A DNA stretch of 64,000 nucleotides from Chryseomicrobium excrementi (GCF_002798305.1 NZ_PCGR01000002.1:110034-174033); one strand, 5' to 3'. Positions 24,285 through 33,521 are shown, numbered from the stretch's first letter. Notes: generated by a model not told the origin, from the sequence alone. A program made the numbers and translations.

Positions 24285-24905
24285 ATGATGGAAGAAAAGC
24301 GCATGCCGCCTGAAGCAGCCATATTTGGAACAGCAAACGGCGTATTTTTCATGGCGATATTCGGCACATTATGGGCATACACTGGCATTATGGGTTTGCA
24401 ATGGCCGGGAGGAACGCAAACAGCATTGCTTATCATTGCACTATTAATCGGAATCGCTTTGTGCACAACGGGCTTTCTGCTGCTGCGATCGGGAAGGAAG
24501 TTTTCTGGCACCAGCGCTGGTTCAAAGTCCGGAAAAAAACAGCGCAATGCATTTAATCTTATTTTCGCTGCTGAAGGGATTGCCATCGCAATTGCCATCT
24601 TTGTTTGTAACGCGACACAAATTACGCAACTCATTCCAATTATCGTGGCGTTGATTGTTGGTGTGCACTTTTTCCCATTGGCTTCACTTTTCGGCGTTCG
24701 TGTTTATCATCTGACGGGGGGACTGATTTGTGCAATCGCTCTCGTCGCCTGGATTTTTATTCCGGAGAGAATTTCGATTGGTGGATATGAAGCAAATGCA
24801 TACATGACGGTAGTTGGCCTGGGGTCTGCACTGGTCCTATGGCTCACGTCTTTGCAGATTGTCCGTATCGGCAGGGGAATTGTTCAGAATGCAGAAGCAC
24901 GTTAA
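24285..24905 (+). CDS. Hypothetical six-helix membrane protein
   Basis: 206 residues with about six hydrophobic helices, beginning with MMEEKRMPPEAAIFGTANGV after a GGAGGA ribosome site. A basic loop (RSGRKFSG to SGKKQRN, about 68-88) separates helices 2 and 3. It resembles DUF7010-type proteins in outline only. No neighbour gives a clue. It is richer in G+C than the DNA to its left. Confidence 0.7.
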   Translation: MMEEKRMPPEAAIFGTANGVFFMAIFGTLWAYTGIMGLQWPGGTQTALLIIALLIGIALCTTGFLLLRSGRKFSGTSAGSKSGKKQRNAFNLIFAAEGIAIAIAIFVCNATQITQLIPIIVALIVGVHFFPLASLFGVRVYHLTGGLICAIALVAWIFIPERISIGGYEANAYMTVVGLGSALVLWLTSLQIVRIGRGIVQNAEAR

Positions 24906-25454
24906 TTCGAACAAAATTGGAGTTAAGAGATGGAGCCCGAAAAGCTTCTTCTCTATATTGATAAGCTCTTTTCTATGTATGAATTGTACTAAATCCAGTT
25001 ACATATAATTGCTTATCTGAAGGAAAGAAGTGATGGAATAAGCTTCTTTCCTTTCGTTCGTAAAAGTCTACTTTTACGAACGTTTATCTTTACTAATAGG
25101 TTTCTACTTAATTCATATCTCAAAGATATTCTACGCTCAGAATAAACATGCTTTTACTACTTGGAATAAAATCAAGAAAATGCGCTTAACGTTGTAAATT
25201 TGTATTTTCCTAACGTTATTCTTTTTTTAACAAGATGATTCCTTGATTTTTACAATATTTAGAAGATGCGACTTAGTTCGGACAAGGTCATAACAAACCA
25301 TTAAGTTTAATTAAGGTCATGGTTGAATCTTCATTCCCTCCAAACCAGTCATTAATATACCTGTTAATTGGTACAATAAAAGAGCTTATTCATGTAAAAT
25401 ATCCACTTGAGATAGATACTTTAATAAGAATAAGCTCTTTAAAGTTATTTATAT
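24906..25454. other. Intergenic region with 28-bp palindrome
   Basis: No gene. It holds an AAGGAAAGAAG / CTTCTTTCCTT hairpin (about 25020-25053) directly followed by the palindrome at 25055-25082, then AT-rich DNA. A weak stem made of AAGAGCTTATTC (about 25379) and GAATAAGCTCTT (about 25429) precedes the ydhK stop and may end that transcript. Confidence 0.55.
25055..25082. repeat. 28-bp palindrome, right copy
   Basis: CGTTCGTAAAAG, TCTA, CTTTTACGAACG. 27 of 28 bases equal the copy at 2498-2525. Not followed by a clean T-run, although CGTTTATCTTT follows. Confidence 0.8.
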
Positions 25455-26048
25455 TTATTCAGCAGTAATTTCACTTTCTGTCACCCACATGTGGTTTGTC
25501 ACTTCTTCTCCTGTAGAGGCTGTGTAATCAATCATATAAACCGTCGTTTCCTCAGCCGAGTCGATGACCACATTGGCTCCATCCATTCCACCCATGTGAT
25601 CTGCATTCACCGTAACTTCTGTTCCGGGCTGCAGCGGCTCTTCGCCGGGATTTTCAAGCTCTTCGTGAACGACCCATTTGTGATCTTCAACTGGTTCACC
25701 GCCATCTGTCGGTGTGTACGAAATGGAATAGACCGTCGTATCAAAAGCTCCGGACACTGTCGCTTCAACTCCCTGCATCCCCGCCATGTGGTCTGCTTCC
25801 ACTGTGACCTGGCTTCCGACTTCATAAGTCGGATTTTCTGCCGCTTGTAATCCGTCAGGGACTTCGCCTGATCCGGAATGATCCATATCCATGTCCATAT
25901 CTTCTTCAGATCCAATGTCCATCGGCATTTCTTCGCCCGTATTCTCTTCCATTTCCATATTTTCGTGGCTTTCTGTTGCTGAACCATCTTCTGCATTGTC
26001 TGAACATGCACTCAACGTAAGGGCAAGCGCCACCGATGCAGCCCCCAT
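25455..26048 (-). CDS. ydhK: YdhK-like lipoprotein (two DUF1541 repeats), start region damaged
   Basis: Two DUF1541 repeats (NPTYEVGSQVTVEADHMAGM, then PGTEVTVNADHMGGM) follow an acidic Met/Asp-rich linker that may bind metal. Lipobox is LTLSAC. The natural start seems to be ATG 26069 with AGAGGCG before it, giving MTK-stop-NLLMGAASVALAL: the fourth codon is TGA (26058-26060). Restart at ATG 26048 would give a signal peptide without its positive charge. It may therefore be weakly expressed or a pseudogene. YdhK-type genes often lie with copper export genes, as here. Confidence 0.8.
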   Translation of the reverse strand: MGAASVALALTLSACSDNAEDGSATESHENMEMEENTGEEMPMDIGSEEDMDMDMDHSGSGEVPDGLQAAENPTYEVGSQVTVEADHMAGMQGVEATVSGAFDTTVYSISYTPTDGGEPVEDHKWVVHEELENPGEEPLQPGTEVTVNADHMGGMDGANVVIDSAEETTVYMIDYTASTGEEVTNHMWVTESEITAE

Positions 26049-26272
26049 AAGTAAGTTTCATTTTGTCATATTAAATCGCCTCTTTCTGTTCGTCTTTCAC
26101 TCAGTCTATCTTAATAATTTACATTTGCTGTGCAGAAAAAATGGCATCTTCTTGAAGGAGAATGGTTTGCGTGGTGTAGAATAGACCTTTCTGCACAAAA
26201 AGTCCAAACTTTTCCGTTAAACTGAAGAAGCACAATGATTTCTAGAAAAAAGCAATTTGGAGGAAAAATCAA

Positions 26273-27181
26273 ATGACGAAAAAGAGAACGGCCATAGGTA
26301 TACTGTTGGCTTTGCTTTTGCTGGCAGGATGCAGCAACGATACAGCGGATTCATTTGAAGTTCCGTTTGAAGGAGAACTGAGACACGTCCACGGTATGGG
26401 CTATGCAGGAGGTGGGAACGATTTGTATTTTGCATCACACAGCGGTCCAAAAATTTATCGCGATGGCGAATGGTTTGAAACAGCGGATAATTTTTTCGAT
26501 TATATGGGCTTTAACGCTGTAGATGAAGGTTTTTATTCTTCGGGACACCCGAGCGCAGATTCGGATTTGCCCAATCCGCTTGGGATTCAGCGGAGTACAG
26601 ATGGCGGAGAAACCTTGGAAGAGATTGCATTTCAAGGAGAAACGGACTTTCATGCGATGGCTGTAGGGTACACCAGCCATGATATTTTCCTGCTCAATCC
26701 AGCAAAAAACTCATTGCTCGAAGCAGGGTTCTACAAAAGTAACGATATAGGAGAATCGTGGGAGCCGGTCAAAGCTTCAGGATTAGAAGGAGAAGTGATG
26801 GCGCTCGCCCTTCATCCGACAGATTCGAACTTCGTTGCTGCAGCTACTTCTACAGGTGTGTATTTCTCACGTGATGGCGGCGAAAATTTTGAGGCGATTA
26901 CATCGGAAAATGAAACAGGCACAGCGGTGCATTTTACTGAAGACCACCTGTACTTCGGAAGCTTCAGGACAACAGCGACTTTGATGAAGTATACGATTGA
27001 AAATGAAGAGCTGGAGACGCTGAATATACCGGATCTTTCGGAAGATGCCATCGCTCTTATTGCACAAAACCCGATGGATGGAATGGAACTGGCGATCTAC
27101 ACATTTGAAGGCAATGCCTACTTGTCGGAAGACGGATTACAGACCTGGAAAACGCTGCTGGAAGAGGGAAAAACCAAGTAG
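26273..27181 (+). CDS. F510_1955-family glycosylhydrolase-like lipoprotein (beta-propeller)
   Basis: 302 residues. LLALLLLAGC is a lipoprotein signal with Cys about 20. The mature part carries HVHGMGYA and BNR-like repeats (STDGGETL, SNDIGESWEP, SRDGGENFE, SEDGLQTW), a propeller seen in the F510_1955 family. Despite the family name, no sugar target is known. It lies among copper genes, so metal handling is possible. Ribosome site GGAGG before ATG 26273. Confidence 0.82.
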   Translation: MTKKRTAIGILLALLLLAGCSNDTADSFEVPFEGELRHVHGMGYAGGGNDLYFASHSGPKIYRDGEWFETADNFFDYMGFNAVDEGFYSSGHPSADSDLPNPLGIQRSTDGGETLEEIAFQGETDFHAMAVGYTSHDIFLLNPAKNSLLEAGFYKSNDIGESWEPVKASGLEGEVMALALHPTDSNFVAAATSTGVYFSRDGGENFEAITSENETGTAVHFTEDHLYFGSFRTTATLMKYTIENEELETLNIPDLSEDAIALIAQNPMDGMELAIYTFEGNAYLSEDGLQTWKTLLEEGKTK

Positions 27182-27258
27182 AAACCAGCTAGCCGTTTGA
27201 AAGACGAACCGAATCCAACAGCTTTCGGCAGTCAAATGGAATAATACTAGATAAAGAT

Positions 27259-27296
27259 AAAAGGCTCATCGGAAAATATCTCCAATGAGCCTTTTC
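27259..27296. terminator. Bidirectional terminator
   Basis: AAAAGGCTCAT / ATGAGCCTTTT stem; shared by the propeller lipoprotein and the cysteine-rich gene on the other strand. Confidence 0.85.
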
Positions 27297-27303
27297 GGGT
27301 AAA

Positions 27304-27636
27304 TTACGCAACGTTACGGCAAGCTTCTGCACATCTGCGGCAAGCTTCCGCACAGCGTTTGCAATGGTCGTGATGGTCGGCGTGCTTCTCGCATTCATCT
27401 GCGCATGCTTCACAAATGGTTGCGCAAACGGCTGCCAGTTCGGAAACGAACGGCGAATTGCGGGTAATTGCATGTTCCAGAAATGCGCAAATGTCTGCAC
27501 ATTCACGGTCTAATCGAATACATTGGGCCACCATCTTCACATCTTCTTCCTGCAGACAAGCATCAAAACAATGGTTACATTCCGCCGCACAATCGTGCAA
27601 TGCCTGAATCAATTCCTGATGTTGTTCATGAGCCAT
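27304..27636 (-). CDS. Four-helix copper-storage protein (Csp/YhjQ-like)
   Basis: 110 residues with 16 Cys, mostly spaced CxxxC or CxxC along helices (DCAAECNHCFDAC, CEACADEC, CKRCAEACRRCAEAC). Csp proteins fold as four-helix bundles whose Cys-lined core stores Cu(I). There is no signal peptide, so it is the cytosolic type. Start 27636 follows GGAGG; the longer frame upstream has none. It faces away from copZ, 345 bp apart. Confidence 0.9.
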   Translation of the reverse strand: MAHEQHQELIQALHDCAAECNHCFDACLQEEDVKMVAQCIRLDRECADICAFLEHAITRNSPFVSELAAVCATICEACADECEKHADHHDHCKRCAEACRRCAEACRNVA

Positions 27637-27925
27637 GCTAAAACCTCCATTTTTTATATTTTTGCTTCCGTTTCTAATATTCCCTCTACTTTCCAGACTA
27701 AACGGAAATATCGAAACTCCATAGAAACTGCACAAATTTATTGGCGAAACAGCAAACTCCTTCCGAAAAAAACAAAAAGTATATCTGGTGATAGCCCATT
27801 GTCGGCCGTTTATAGAAAAGTAATCGAATATCAAATCAATAGGGTGGTTTTTTCTTTTTGGTCACAGTAAATTCCTTGGGCGTCCAGAAAACAAAGACAA
27901 AGTAAAAATGAAACTGAAAACTTGA

Positions 27926-27944
27926 TATACCCTAATGAGGTATG
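27926..27944. promoter_or_regulatory. CsoR-type copper operator before copZ
   Basis: ATACCCTAATGAGGTAT is an inverted repeat (ATACC / GGTAT) like the CsoR boxes in front of copZA in Bacillus. It lies about 40 bp before the copZ start. No csoR gene is in the window. Confidence 0.7.
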
Positions 27945-27981
27945 CTAAGTTTATGGAAATACTACTCTAGGAGGAATAAGA

Positions 27982-28185
27982 ATGATTGAAACATTAAAAG
28001 TACAAGGCATGTCCTGCAGCCACTGTGTAAACTCGGTTGAAACGGGCGTCGGTGAACTCGAAGGGGTTTCATCTGTGGCAGTTGATCTTAAAAAAGGTGA
28101 AGTGACAGTGGATTATGACGCTGGCAAGACATCATTAAACGAAATTCAGGAAGCGATTGAAGAACAAGGATATGCCGTCGTATAA
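27982..28185 (+). CDS. copZ: Copper chaperone CopZ
   Basis: A 67-residue heavy-metal-associated domain with the Cu(I) site GMSCSHC (Cys11 and Cys14 region) and the usual end (EEQGYAVV). It carries Cu(I) to export ATPases. AGGAGG precedes the ATG. A weak terminator follows, then copB, so part of the transcript may stop here. Confidence 0.95.
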   Translation: MIETLKVQGMSCSHCVNSVETGVGELEGVSSVAVDLKKGEVTVDYDAGKTSLNEIQEAIEEQGYAVV

Positions 28186-28210
28186 GAGTGCTTTCACAGC
28201 ACTCTTTACT
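28184..28210 (+). terminator. Hairpin after copZ
   Basis: AAGAGTGCT / AGCACTCTT with a five-base loop overlapping the stop codon, followed by TACTTTT. Probably a partial terminator. Confidence 0.65.
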
Positions 28211-28318
28211 TTTAAAAGAAATATACGCCGCGGTAGTATATTGGGGGCTTTGTGGCTGTTAAGAATGTCATAAGGGTAATTGGAATAAAGAAGCACTATT
28301 TTGAAGGAGGCGTACTGA

Positions 28319-30439
28319 ATGGCTAAAAGTGAAAAAGACCATCACCACCATCACGACGAACAAGCAGATCACAGTAAAATGGACCATTCCAAACATGTTG
28401 GGCATGTCTATCATGAAGCTCAAGTAAAAGAGGGCATTCAAGTCCACAGTAATCTCTCCCAGAACCATGAACATCATGATCATTCCGATCATAGCGGGCA
28501 TGATCACGGCCATCATCACCACGGTAATTTTAAAGAGATTTTCTTGAAGTCGCTGCCGGTTGGCATCATCATTCTGTTATTGTCGCCGATGATGGACATT
28601 CGGCTTCCCTTTCAATTCACTTTTCCATACTCGGATATTGTGGTCGCAGGATTAGCAACCATCTTATTGGTTTATGGGGGGAAACCTTTCTTTCAGGGGG
28701 CGATAGAAGAATTCAGGCAAAAAGCGCCGGGTATGATGGCCCTTATTTCTTTAGGGGTGTCCGTTTCCTATCTGTATAGCATTTATGCGGTGCTGGCACG
28801 CTATGTGACTGGCGAACACATCATGGACTTTTTCTTTGAATTTGCTTCCTTGCTGTTGATCATGCTCCTTGGACATTGGATCGAAATGAAGGCTGTCGGA
28901 GAGGCAGGAGACGCGCAAAAATCGCTCGCTGAATTGGTGCCGAAAGATGCACATGTGGTATTGGAAGACGATTCCATTGAGACGCGTCCCGTAAATGAGC
29001 TGAAAGTCGGAGACCTTGTACGGGTTCAGGCCGGAGAAAATGTCCCTGCCGATGGCATCATCAAAAGAGGCACCTCCCGGATCAATGAAGCTTTGCTGAC
29101 GGGGGAATCTAAACCCATTGAAAAAGGAGCCGGAGACAAAGTAATCGGCGGTTCCACGAACGGTGCAGGCATCTTATATCTTGAAGTACAGGAAACCGGC
29201 GACCAATCGTTCATTTCTCAAGTTCAAACCCTGATAAGCCAAGCGCAGGATCAACCTTCAAGAGCTGAAAATCTTGCTCAAAAAGTAGCCGGCTGGCTGT
29301 TTTATATCGCCATTGCGGTGGCTTTCATCGCTTTTGTCGTTTGGCTGTACATTGCTGACATTCAAACCGCTATTCTTTTTACGGTTACGACATTAGTCAT
29401 TGCATGTCCACACGCTCTCGGCCTTGCCATTCCGCTGGTTATTGCACGAAGCACCAGTTTAGGTGCAAGCCGCGGGCTGTTGGTGAAAGACCGCGAAGCA
29501 TTGGAGTTAGCAACTAAGGCTGATGTAATGATACTGGATAAAACGGGTACGTTGACTACTGGCGAATTTAAAGTTTTGAACATGGAAACACTGGATGGTC
29601 AACATACCGAAGCCGAAATCGCGGCATTAATGGCAGGGATTGAAGGCGGATCCAGCCACCCAATCGCCCAGTCAATAGTCCAATACGCTGAGAAACAAGG
29701 GATTCAGCCTGTCCACTTTGATTCGATTGATGTTGTGTCGGGTGCGGGTATAGAAGGAAACGCCAATGGCCGCAAATACGAATTGATCAGCCAAAAGGCA
29801 CTTGGAAGAGATGTAGCGGTGGATGTTCCCAAAGGGGCAACATTAAGTATACTGGTTGAGGACGGGAATCCGATCGGTACGGTCGCATTAGGCGATGAAT
29901 TGAAAGAAACGAGCAGAACGCTGATACAGGCATTGAAGCATTACAATATAAAACCGATTATGGCTACAGGCGACAATGAAACGGCTGCCCAAGGAGTAGC
30001 AGAGAAACTGGGCATTGAATACAGAGCCAATCAATCGCCGCAAGATAAATATGATTTAGTGGAATCACTGAAAAATAATGGACAAACGGTCATTATGGTC
30101 GGCGACGGCGTAAACGATGCACCATCCCTTGCAATAGCAGACGTGGGTATTGCAGTCGGTGCGGGAACGCAAGTCGCCATTGATTCCGCTGATGTGATTT
30201 TGACTCAGTCGGATCCAGGAGATATTGAATCCTTTATCGAATTGGCCAACAAAACAACCGGTAAAATGAAACAGAACCTCGTGTGGGGAGCCGGATACAA
30301 CTTTATCGCCATTCCCATAGCTGCGGGGGGTCTAGCTTTCATTGGAATTACGTTGGTTCCTGCAGTAGGAGCAGTTCTGATGTCCGTATCCACCGTTATC
30401 GTGGCTATTAATGCGATGACATTAAAGCTAAAGAATTAG
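28319..30439 (+). CDS. copB: Copper-exporting P1B ATPase CopB
   Basis: 706 residues. The His-rich N-terminus (HHHHHDEQ, later HHDHSDHSGHDHGHHHH) replaces HMA domains. The membrane metal site is CPH (IACPHALGLAIP), which marks the CopB class; DKTGT, SSHPIAQS and GDGVNDAP complete the ATPase. It exports copper (or silver). GGAGG before the ATG. It lies 133 bp behind copZ and 20 bp before the fragment of the nucleotidase gene. Confidence 0.94.
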   Translation: MAKSEKDHHHHHDEQADHSKMDHSKHVGHVYHEAQVKEGIQVHSNLSQNHEHHDHSDHSGHDHGHHHHGNFKEIFLKSLPVGIIILLLSPMMDIRLPFQFTFPYSDIVVAGLATILLVYGGKPFFQGAIEEFRQKAPGMMALISLGVSVSYLYSIYAVLARYVTGEHIMDFFFEFASLLLIMLLGHWIEMKAVGEAGDAQKSLAELVPKDAHVVLEDDSIETRPVNELKVGDLVRVQAGENVPADGIIKRGTSRINEALLTGESKPIEKGAGDKVIGGSTNGAGILYLEVQETGDQSFISQVQTLISQAQDQPSRAENLAQKVAGWLFYIAIAVAFIAFVVWLYIADIQTAILFTVTTLVIACPHALGLAIPLVIARSTSLGASRGLLVKDREALELATKADVMILDKTGTLTTGEFKVLNMETLDGQHTEAEIAALMAGIEGGSSHPIAQSIVQYAEKQGIQPVHFDSIDVVSGAGIEGNANGRKYELISQKALGRDVAVDVPKGATLSILVEDGNPIGTVALGDELKETSRTLIQALKHYNIKPIMATGDNETAAQGVAEKLGIEYRANQSPQDKYDLVESLKNNGQTVIMVGDGVNDAPSLAIADVGIAVGAGTQVAIDSADVILTQSDPGDIESFIELANKTTGKMKQNLVWGAGYNFIAIPIAAGGLAFIGITLVPAVGAVLMSVSTVIVAINAMTLKLKN

Positions 30440-30458
30440 ACCTGTCAAACCCCGTGTT

Positions 30459-30845
30459 TAAAAGTCGTACACGAGAAGTGCTGCCTCCCAAAATGCTTTA
30501 GAAACATTACTTGAACTCGATCAGCAAGGTCATGAAATCTATTACATTACAGCAAGACCGAAAGAGCACGGAGAGCGAACAAAAGAATGGATGAAAGCAC
30601 AGGGCTTCCCAGTGCAAGATGACCGTTTCTTCTATGGCATGCAAGACGGTGAAAAAATAGAGATCATCAGACGCTTAGGTCTGGATTATTACTTTGATGA
30701 TAAGCCGGATGTGGTCAATACATTGCTGAAAGAAGAAAACCTTCAAGTCATTCTCAAAGATCAGTCCTATAACCGCCATTTGACGTTTACCCGTCTGGTG
30801 GATTGGACAGATATTCAGCAGATTTTAGAAGCTAAGCAAGCATAA
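30459..30845 (+). pseudogene. 5'-truncated HAD nucleotidase, second copy
   Basis: From a stop at 30459 the frame is open and reads ASQNALETLLELDQQGHEIYY, then ITARPKEHGERTKEWMKAQG and DYYFDDKPDVV. These are HAD motif II (YITARP) onward. The N-terminal DxDGT nucleophile is missing, so no activity is expected, even if translated from ATG 30591. It duplicates bases 1-173. The loss coincides with the end of the copper cluster, marking the island's right edge. Confidence 0.8.
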
Positions 30846-30892
30846 ATGGTAGCCGTTCTCTGGTGGTTCGGAATGTGGCTATACGAAAAAAT

Positions 30893-30927
30893 AGGCTAGC
30901 AGTCAACGTCGACTGCCAGCCTTTTTA
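30893..30927. terminator. Terminator at the right edge of the island
   Basis: AGGCTAGCAGTC / GACTGCCAGCCT followed by TTTTAATTT. Serves both directions. Confidence 0.85.
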
Positions 30928-30936
30928 ATTTAGTGT

Positions 30937-31458
30937 TTAGGGAGTGACGATTGAATCGATTAGTTTTACATGTTCTTCCCCTACACCAAAGATATGTCCT
31001 AATTCCTCTTGCCCTAGATAATAGGTGACTTCACTGCCTTCAGGTATATAGGAATAGCTGTAAGTGACAGCGTCTGCTTGAGCAGCGTCTACGTTGGAAG
31101 CAGCTAAACGTTTCTCGTCTTCTACAGTCCCACCATAAAGAGTTGCCTCATAGCGAACTTCAGAACCCGACTGGTACTTCAGGTAAGCGATCGGTTGTGC
31201 ATCAAACAGCTCGTCCATGGAAGAATCCGCCACTTCATAAGGAAATTGATAAACAGAGACCAGTTCTGAAAAGTTGGCATCTTGGTTTGTGAAGCTTTGA
31301 ATTTCTTTACCTGTTGCGGCATCGATCACATGAATCGAATCAATGGAAGGAACGGCATTTAAAATAGCAGCCATTGCGCGCTCGTCTCGCTCAGAGACCC
31401 AAGATAGGGCAGCGAGTCCAACCGCGAATACAGGAATTGCAAGAAACCATTTTTTCAT
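30937..31458 (-). CDS. Hypothetical secreted or anchored protein
   Basis: 173 residues from ATG 31458 with GAGGAG seven bases upstream. The N-terminal hydrophobic stretch (FLAIPVFAVGLAALSWV) is a signal peptide or anchor without a lipobox. The mature part (about 150 residues) has mixed strands and helices with no family I know. Confidence 0.7.
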   Translation of the reverse strand: MKKWFLAIPVFAVGLAALSWVSERDERAMAAILNAVPSIDSIHVIDAATGKEIQSFTNQDANFSELVSVYQFPYEVADSSMDELFDAQPIAYLKYQSGSEVRYEATLYGGTVEDEKRLAASNVDAAQADAVTYSYSYIPEGSEVTYYLGQEELGHIFGVGEEHVKLIDSIVTP

Positions 31459-31665
31459 TCGACATCTCCTCAATTAATACAGATTGGCAGAACATTCAGA
31501 TTTCTAGTATCTTACAAATTAGTATAAGCTGTACCACTTGAGTGTACAATGTTTCACCCAGCTAGATGAAAAATATATTTTAATAATAGAGTAATAAATG
31601 AATTTTTCGTTTCAAATAAATGGTAAAATAAATTAAAGGAAATAATTTTGAAAAGAGGCGTTTCT

Positions 31666-32115
31666 ATGGAGACGAGTGTAAAACGCACGAACTATTTCTG
31701 GCCAGTCACAAAATTCATAGCTGCTATTTTGTCAGCTATCGCAATCGCCGCAATTGTGGTCATACAAGAATCTATTTATGGTGTTGTAGAACCAGAAGTC
31801 GAATTTTACAGTTGGAGTTCCCAGTTCATTATCGTACTGATTTCTCAACTCACTTTACTTCTACTAGCAGTGCTTCCACTATCAATAGTGGCTGACTATT
31901 TGGTTCAAGTAAAATGGCAGCCAAGCGGAGTTCGAAAGATCCTGGTCGTTGCATGCGCGTATATAGTAGTCGGTATCATTGCAGGAATTCTCTACTCGAT
32001 TTTCACTATGAGTGTTGCTTATGGTTCTTCAATTTTATTCATTATAGGAACCACTTTCGTTTTCTTAGCTATTCAGTTAGTTTTCGACTGGATTTTATCT
32101 CGTTTAACGATGTGA
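31666..32115 (+). CDS. Hypothetical four-helix membrane protein
   Basis: 149 residues from ATG 31666 (AGAGG seven bases before); a TTG at 31648 is less likely. Four hydrophobic helices (about 17-34, 52-74, 88-110, 115-145). No known motif. It sits in a run of small membrane protein genes. Confidence 0.65.
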   Translation: METSVKRTNYFWPVTKFIAAILSAIAIAAIVVIQESIYGVVEPEVEFYSWSSQFIIVLISQLTLLLLAVLPLSIVADYLVQVKWQPSGVRKILVVACAYIVVGIIAGILYSIFTMSVAYGSSILFIIGTTFVFLAIQLVFDWILSRLTM

Positions 32116-32156
32116 AGGCCTGATTTACTGAACAATTTACAGTAGGGGGATATGGT

Positions 32157-32351
32157 GTGGAGTCGTTCTTTTATTTCAATATGTTTAGAAACATCATCAG
32201 TACTTTTTTCCAAAACGGCATTTGGGTCGTGGGGTTCTTCTTCTTGTTGCTGAGAACATATGACAATCCCATTCTAAAAAGGGTATCTACATATATCGTG
32301 GGAATTGCCTTGAGCCTTCTCTTGATCTATTCCGTCTTGATCAGTATTTAG
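32157..32351 (+). CDS. Small membrane protein (64 residues)
   Basis: GTG start after GGGGGATAT. It has two hydrophobic stretches (about 14-30 and 44-63) around RTYDNPILKR. A hairpin with GGCTAG/CTAGCC follows at about 32365-32402. No recognised family. Confidence 0.5.
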   Translation: MESFFYFNMFRNIISTFFQNGIWVVGFFFLLLRTYDNPILKRVSTYIVGIALSLLLIYSVLISI

Positions 32352-32399
32352 TCATTCAAATCAAAAGGCTAGTAGTCGACTTCATCGCCGACCGCTAGC

Positions 32400-32834
32400 C
32401 TATTCTTCATCTACTTTTAGAATTACACCATTTTCAAGGTTCACAAAGAAACGTCCCATTTCGCCATCTTTCGTCTTTGTATCATAGAAAAGGGCATTTT
32501 GGGTAACGAAGATATTCCATGCACTCGCATCTGTTAATACCACTTCTCTGCCTACCACCTCTGCACCATACTCCTGTTTAATCCGCTCCTGAGCCAGCTC
32601 TTCTGTCATAGAAGGTAGACACAAGAATAAGGTTCCAGCAAAAAGTGCTAAAAATGAAAAGTAGCGAAGTTTTTGGCCGTTCACGAAAAACGTCGTGTAA
32701 AAGTGGTACTGGAAAATACTAAATACGGTGAGAAGAGTAGTACTCATGAGTCCTTTATAAACTGCAAATTCTATGTATACAACAGTTGTAAATAAAATTA
32801 TTGAAATCCCAATACCCACGCTCTTCTCCGACAT
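32400..32834 (-). CDS. Hypothetical membrane protein with C-terminal globular part
   Basis: 144 residues from ATG 32834 (GAGGAA before it). Three hydrophobic helices in the first 75 residues, then an extracytoplasmic or cytoplasmic tail of about 65 residues (REVVLTDASAWNIFVTQN). Unknown function. Confidence 0.62.
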   Translation of the reverse strand: MSEKSVGIGISIILFTTVVYIEFAVYKGLMSTTLLTVFSIFQYHFYTTFFVNGQKLRYFSFLALFAGTLFLCLPSMTEELAQERIKQEYGAEVVGREVVLTDASAWNIFVTQNALFYDTKTKDGEMGRFFVNLENGVILKVDEE

Positions 32835-32916
32835 ACAATTCCTCATTCCCAAAGTCCCGACTAGCTATAAATAAATTTCGAGTAAAATGCGCATATGCCA
32901 CCATCTCAACTTCTAA

Positions 32917-33105
32917 TCACTTCTCCATTTCATTTTCTTTATTCCGAAAGGAAAGGAAGTAAGCCCAAGTGTGTAAAAACGCATATAGAGTGATAAATCC
33001 TGCAGATATCTTCAAGGACCAGAGTTCTCGCGTTATGATCTGGGATGCCATAAATAGAGTGAGTGCTATAGCTAGCCATCCTTTGAATTTTTCTTTCTTA
33101 GACAT
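32917..33105 (-). CDS. Small membrane protein (62 residues)
   Basis: Two hydrophobic segments between charged ends (MSKKEKFKGW and RNKENEMEK); GGGAGTG before ATG. Same strand as the gene at 32400-32834, 83 bp apart. Unknown. Confidence 0.6.
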   Translation of the reverse strand: MSKKEKFKGWLAIALTLFMASQIITRELWSLKISAGFITLYAFLHTWAYFLSFRNKENEMEK

Positions 33106-33261
33106 GGAAGAAACACTCCCTAAATAGAATCCACTATTTACTCTTTATTCGCTAACAACTATGGAAAATCCTTCATTATTTATTTGGAGATTTCTAGTTT
33201 CGTGAAGCGAAATAGAGTACTATGAAAGTAGGTAGAGTTTCAAGAGAGGTTGGAGAGAGAC

Positions 33262-33450
33262 ATGATGGCAGCACAATTTTTCGGTACACTAGTGCTTTGG
33301 CTAATAGGATTACTTATTTTGCATTTTGTGATCTATAGTGCTGTGAAAAGCGGTATTAACAATTCGGTGATAGGGAAATCCTACGGAAATAACTACGAAA
33401 CAAAGTCGGAGAAAAAATCTTTTTTAGATACAGATCTGGATAATGACTAA
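33262..33450 (+). CDS. Small membrane protein (62 residues)
   Basis: Start at ATG 33262 with GGAGAG upstream; an in-frame TTG at 33250 is less likely. One N-terminal helix (FFGTLVLWLIGLLILHFVIY), then a polar tail rich in Asp at the end. A clear terminator follows at 33460. Unknown. Confidence 0.6.
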   Translation: MMAAQFFGTLVLWLIGLLILHFVIYSAVKSGINNSVIGKSYGNNYETKSEKKSFLDTDLDND

Positions 33451-33459
33451 ACGAAACAA

Positions 33460-33496
33460 AGAGTACCTTCCTGAAAATGGAGGGTACTCTTTTTTA
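33460..33496. terminator. Terminator
   Basis: AGAGTACCTTCC / GGAGGGTACTCT then TTTTTT. Confidence 0.88.
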
Positions 33497-33521
33497 AATT
33501 CTAACGCAGGTATATGGTGGG

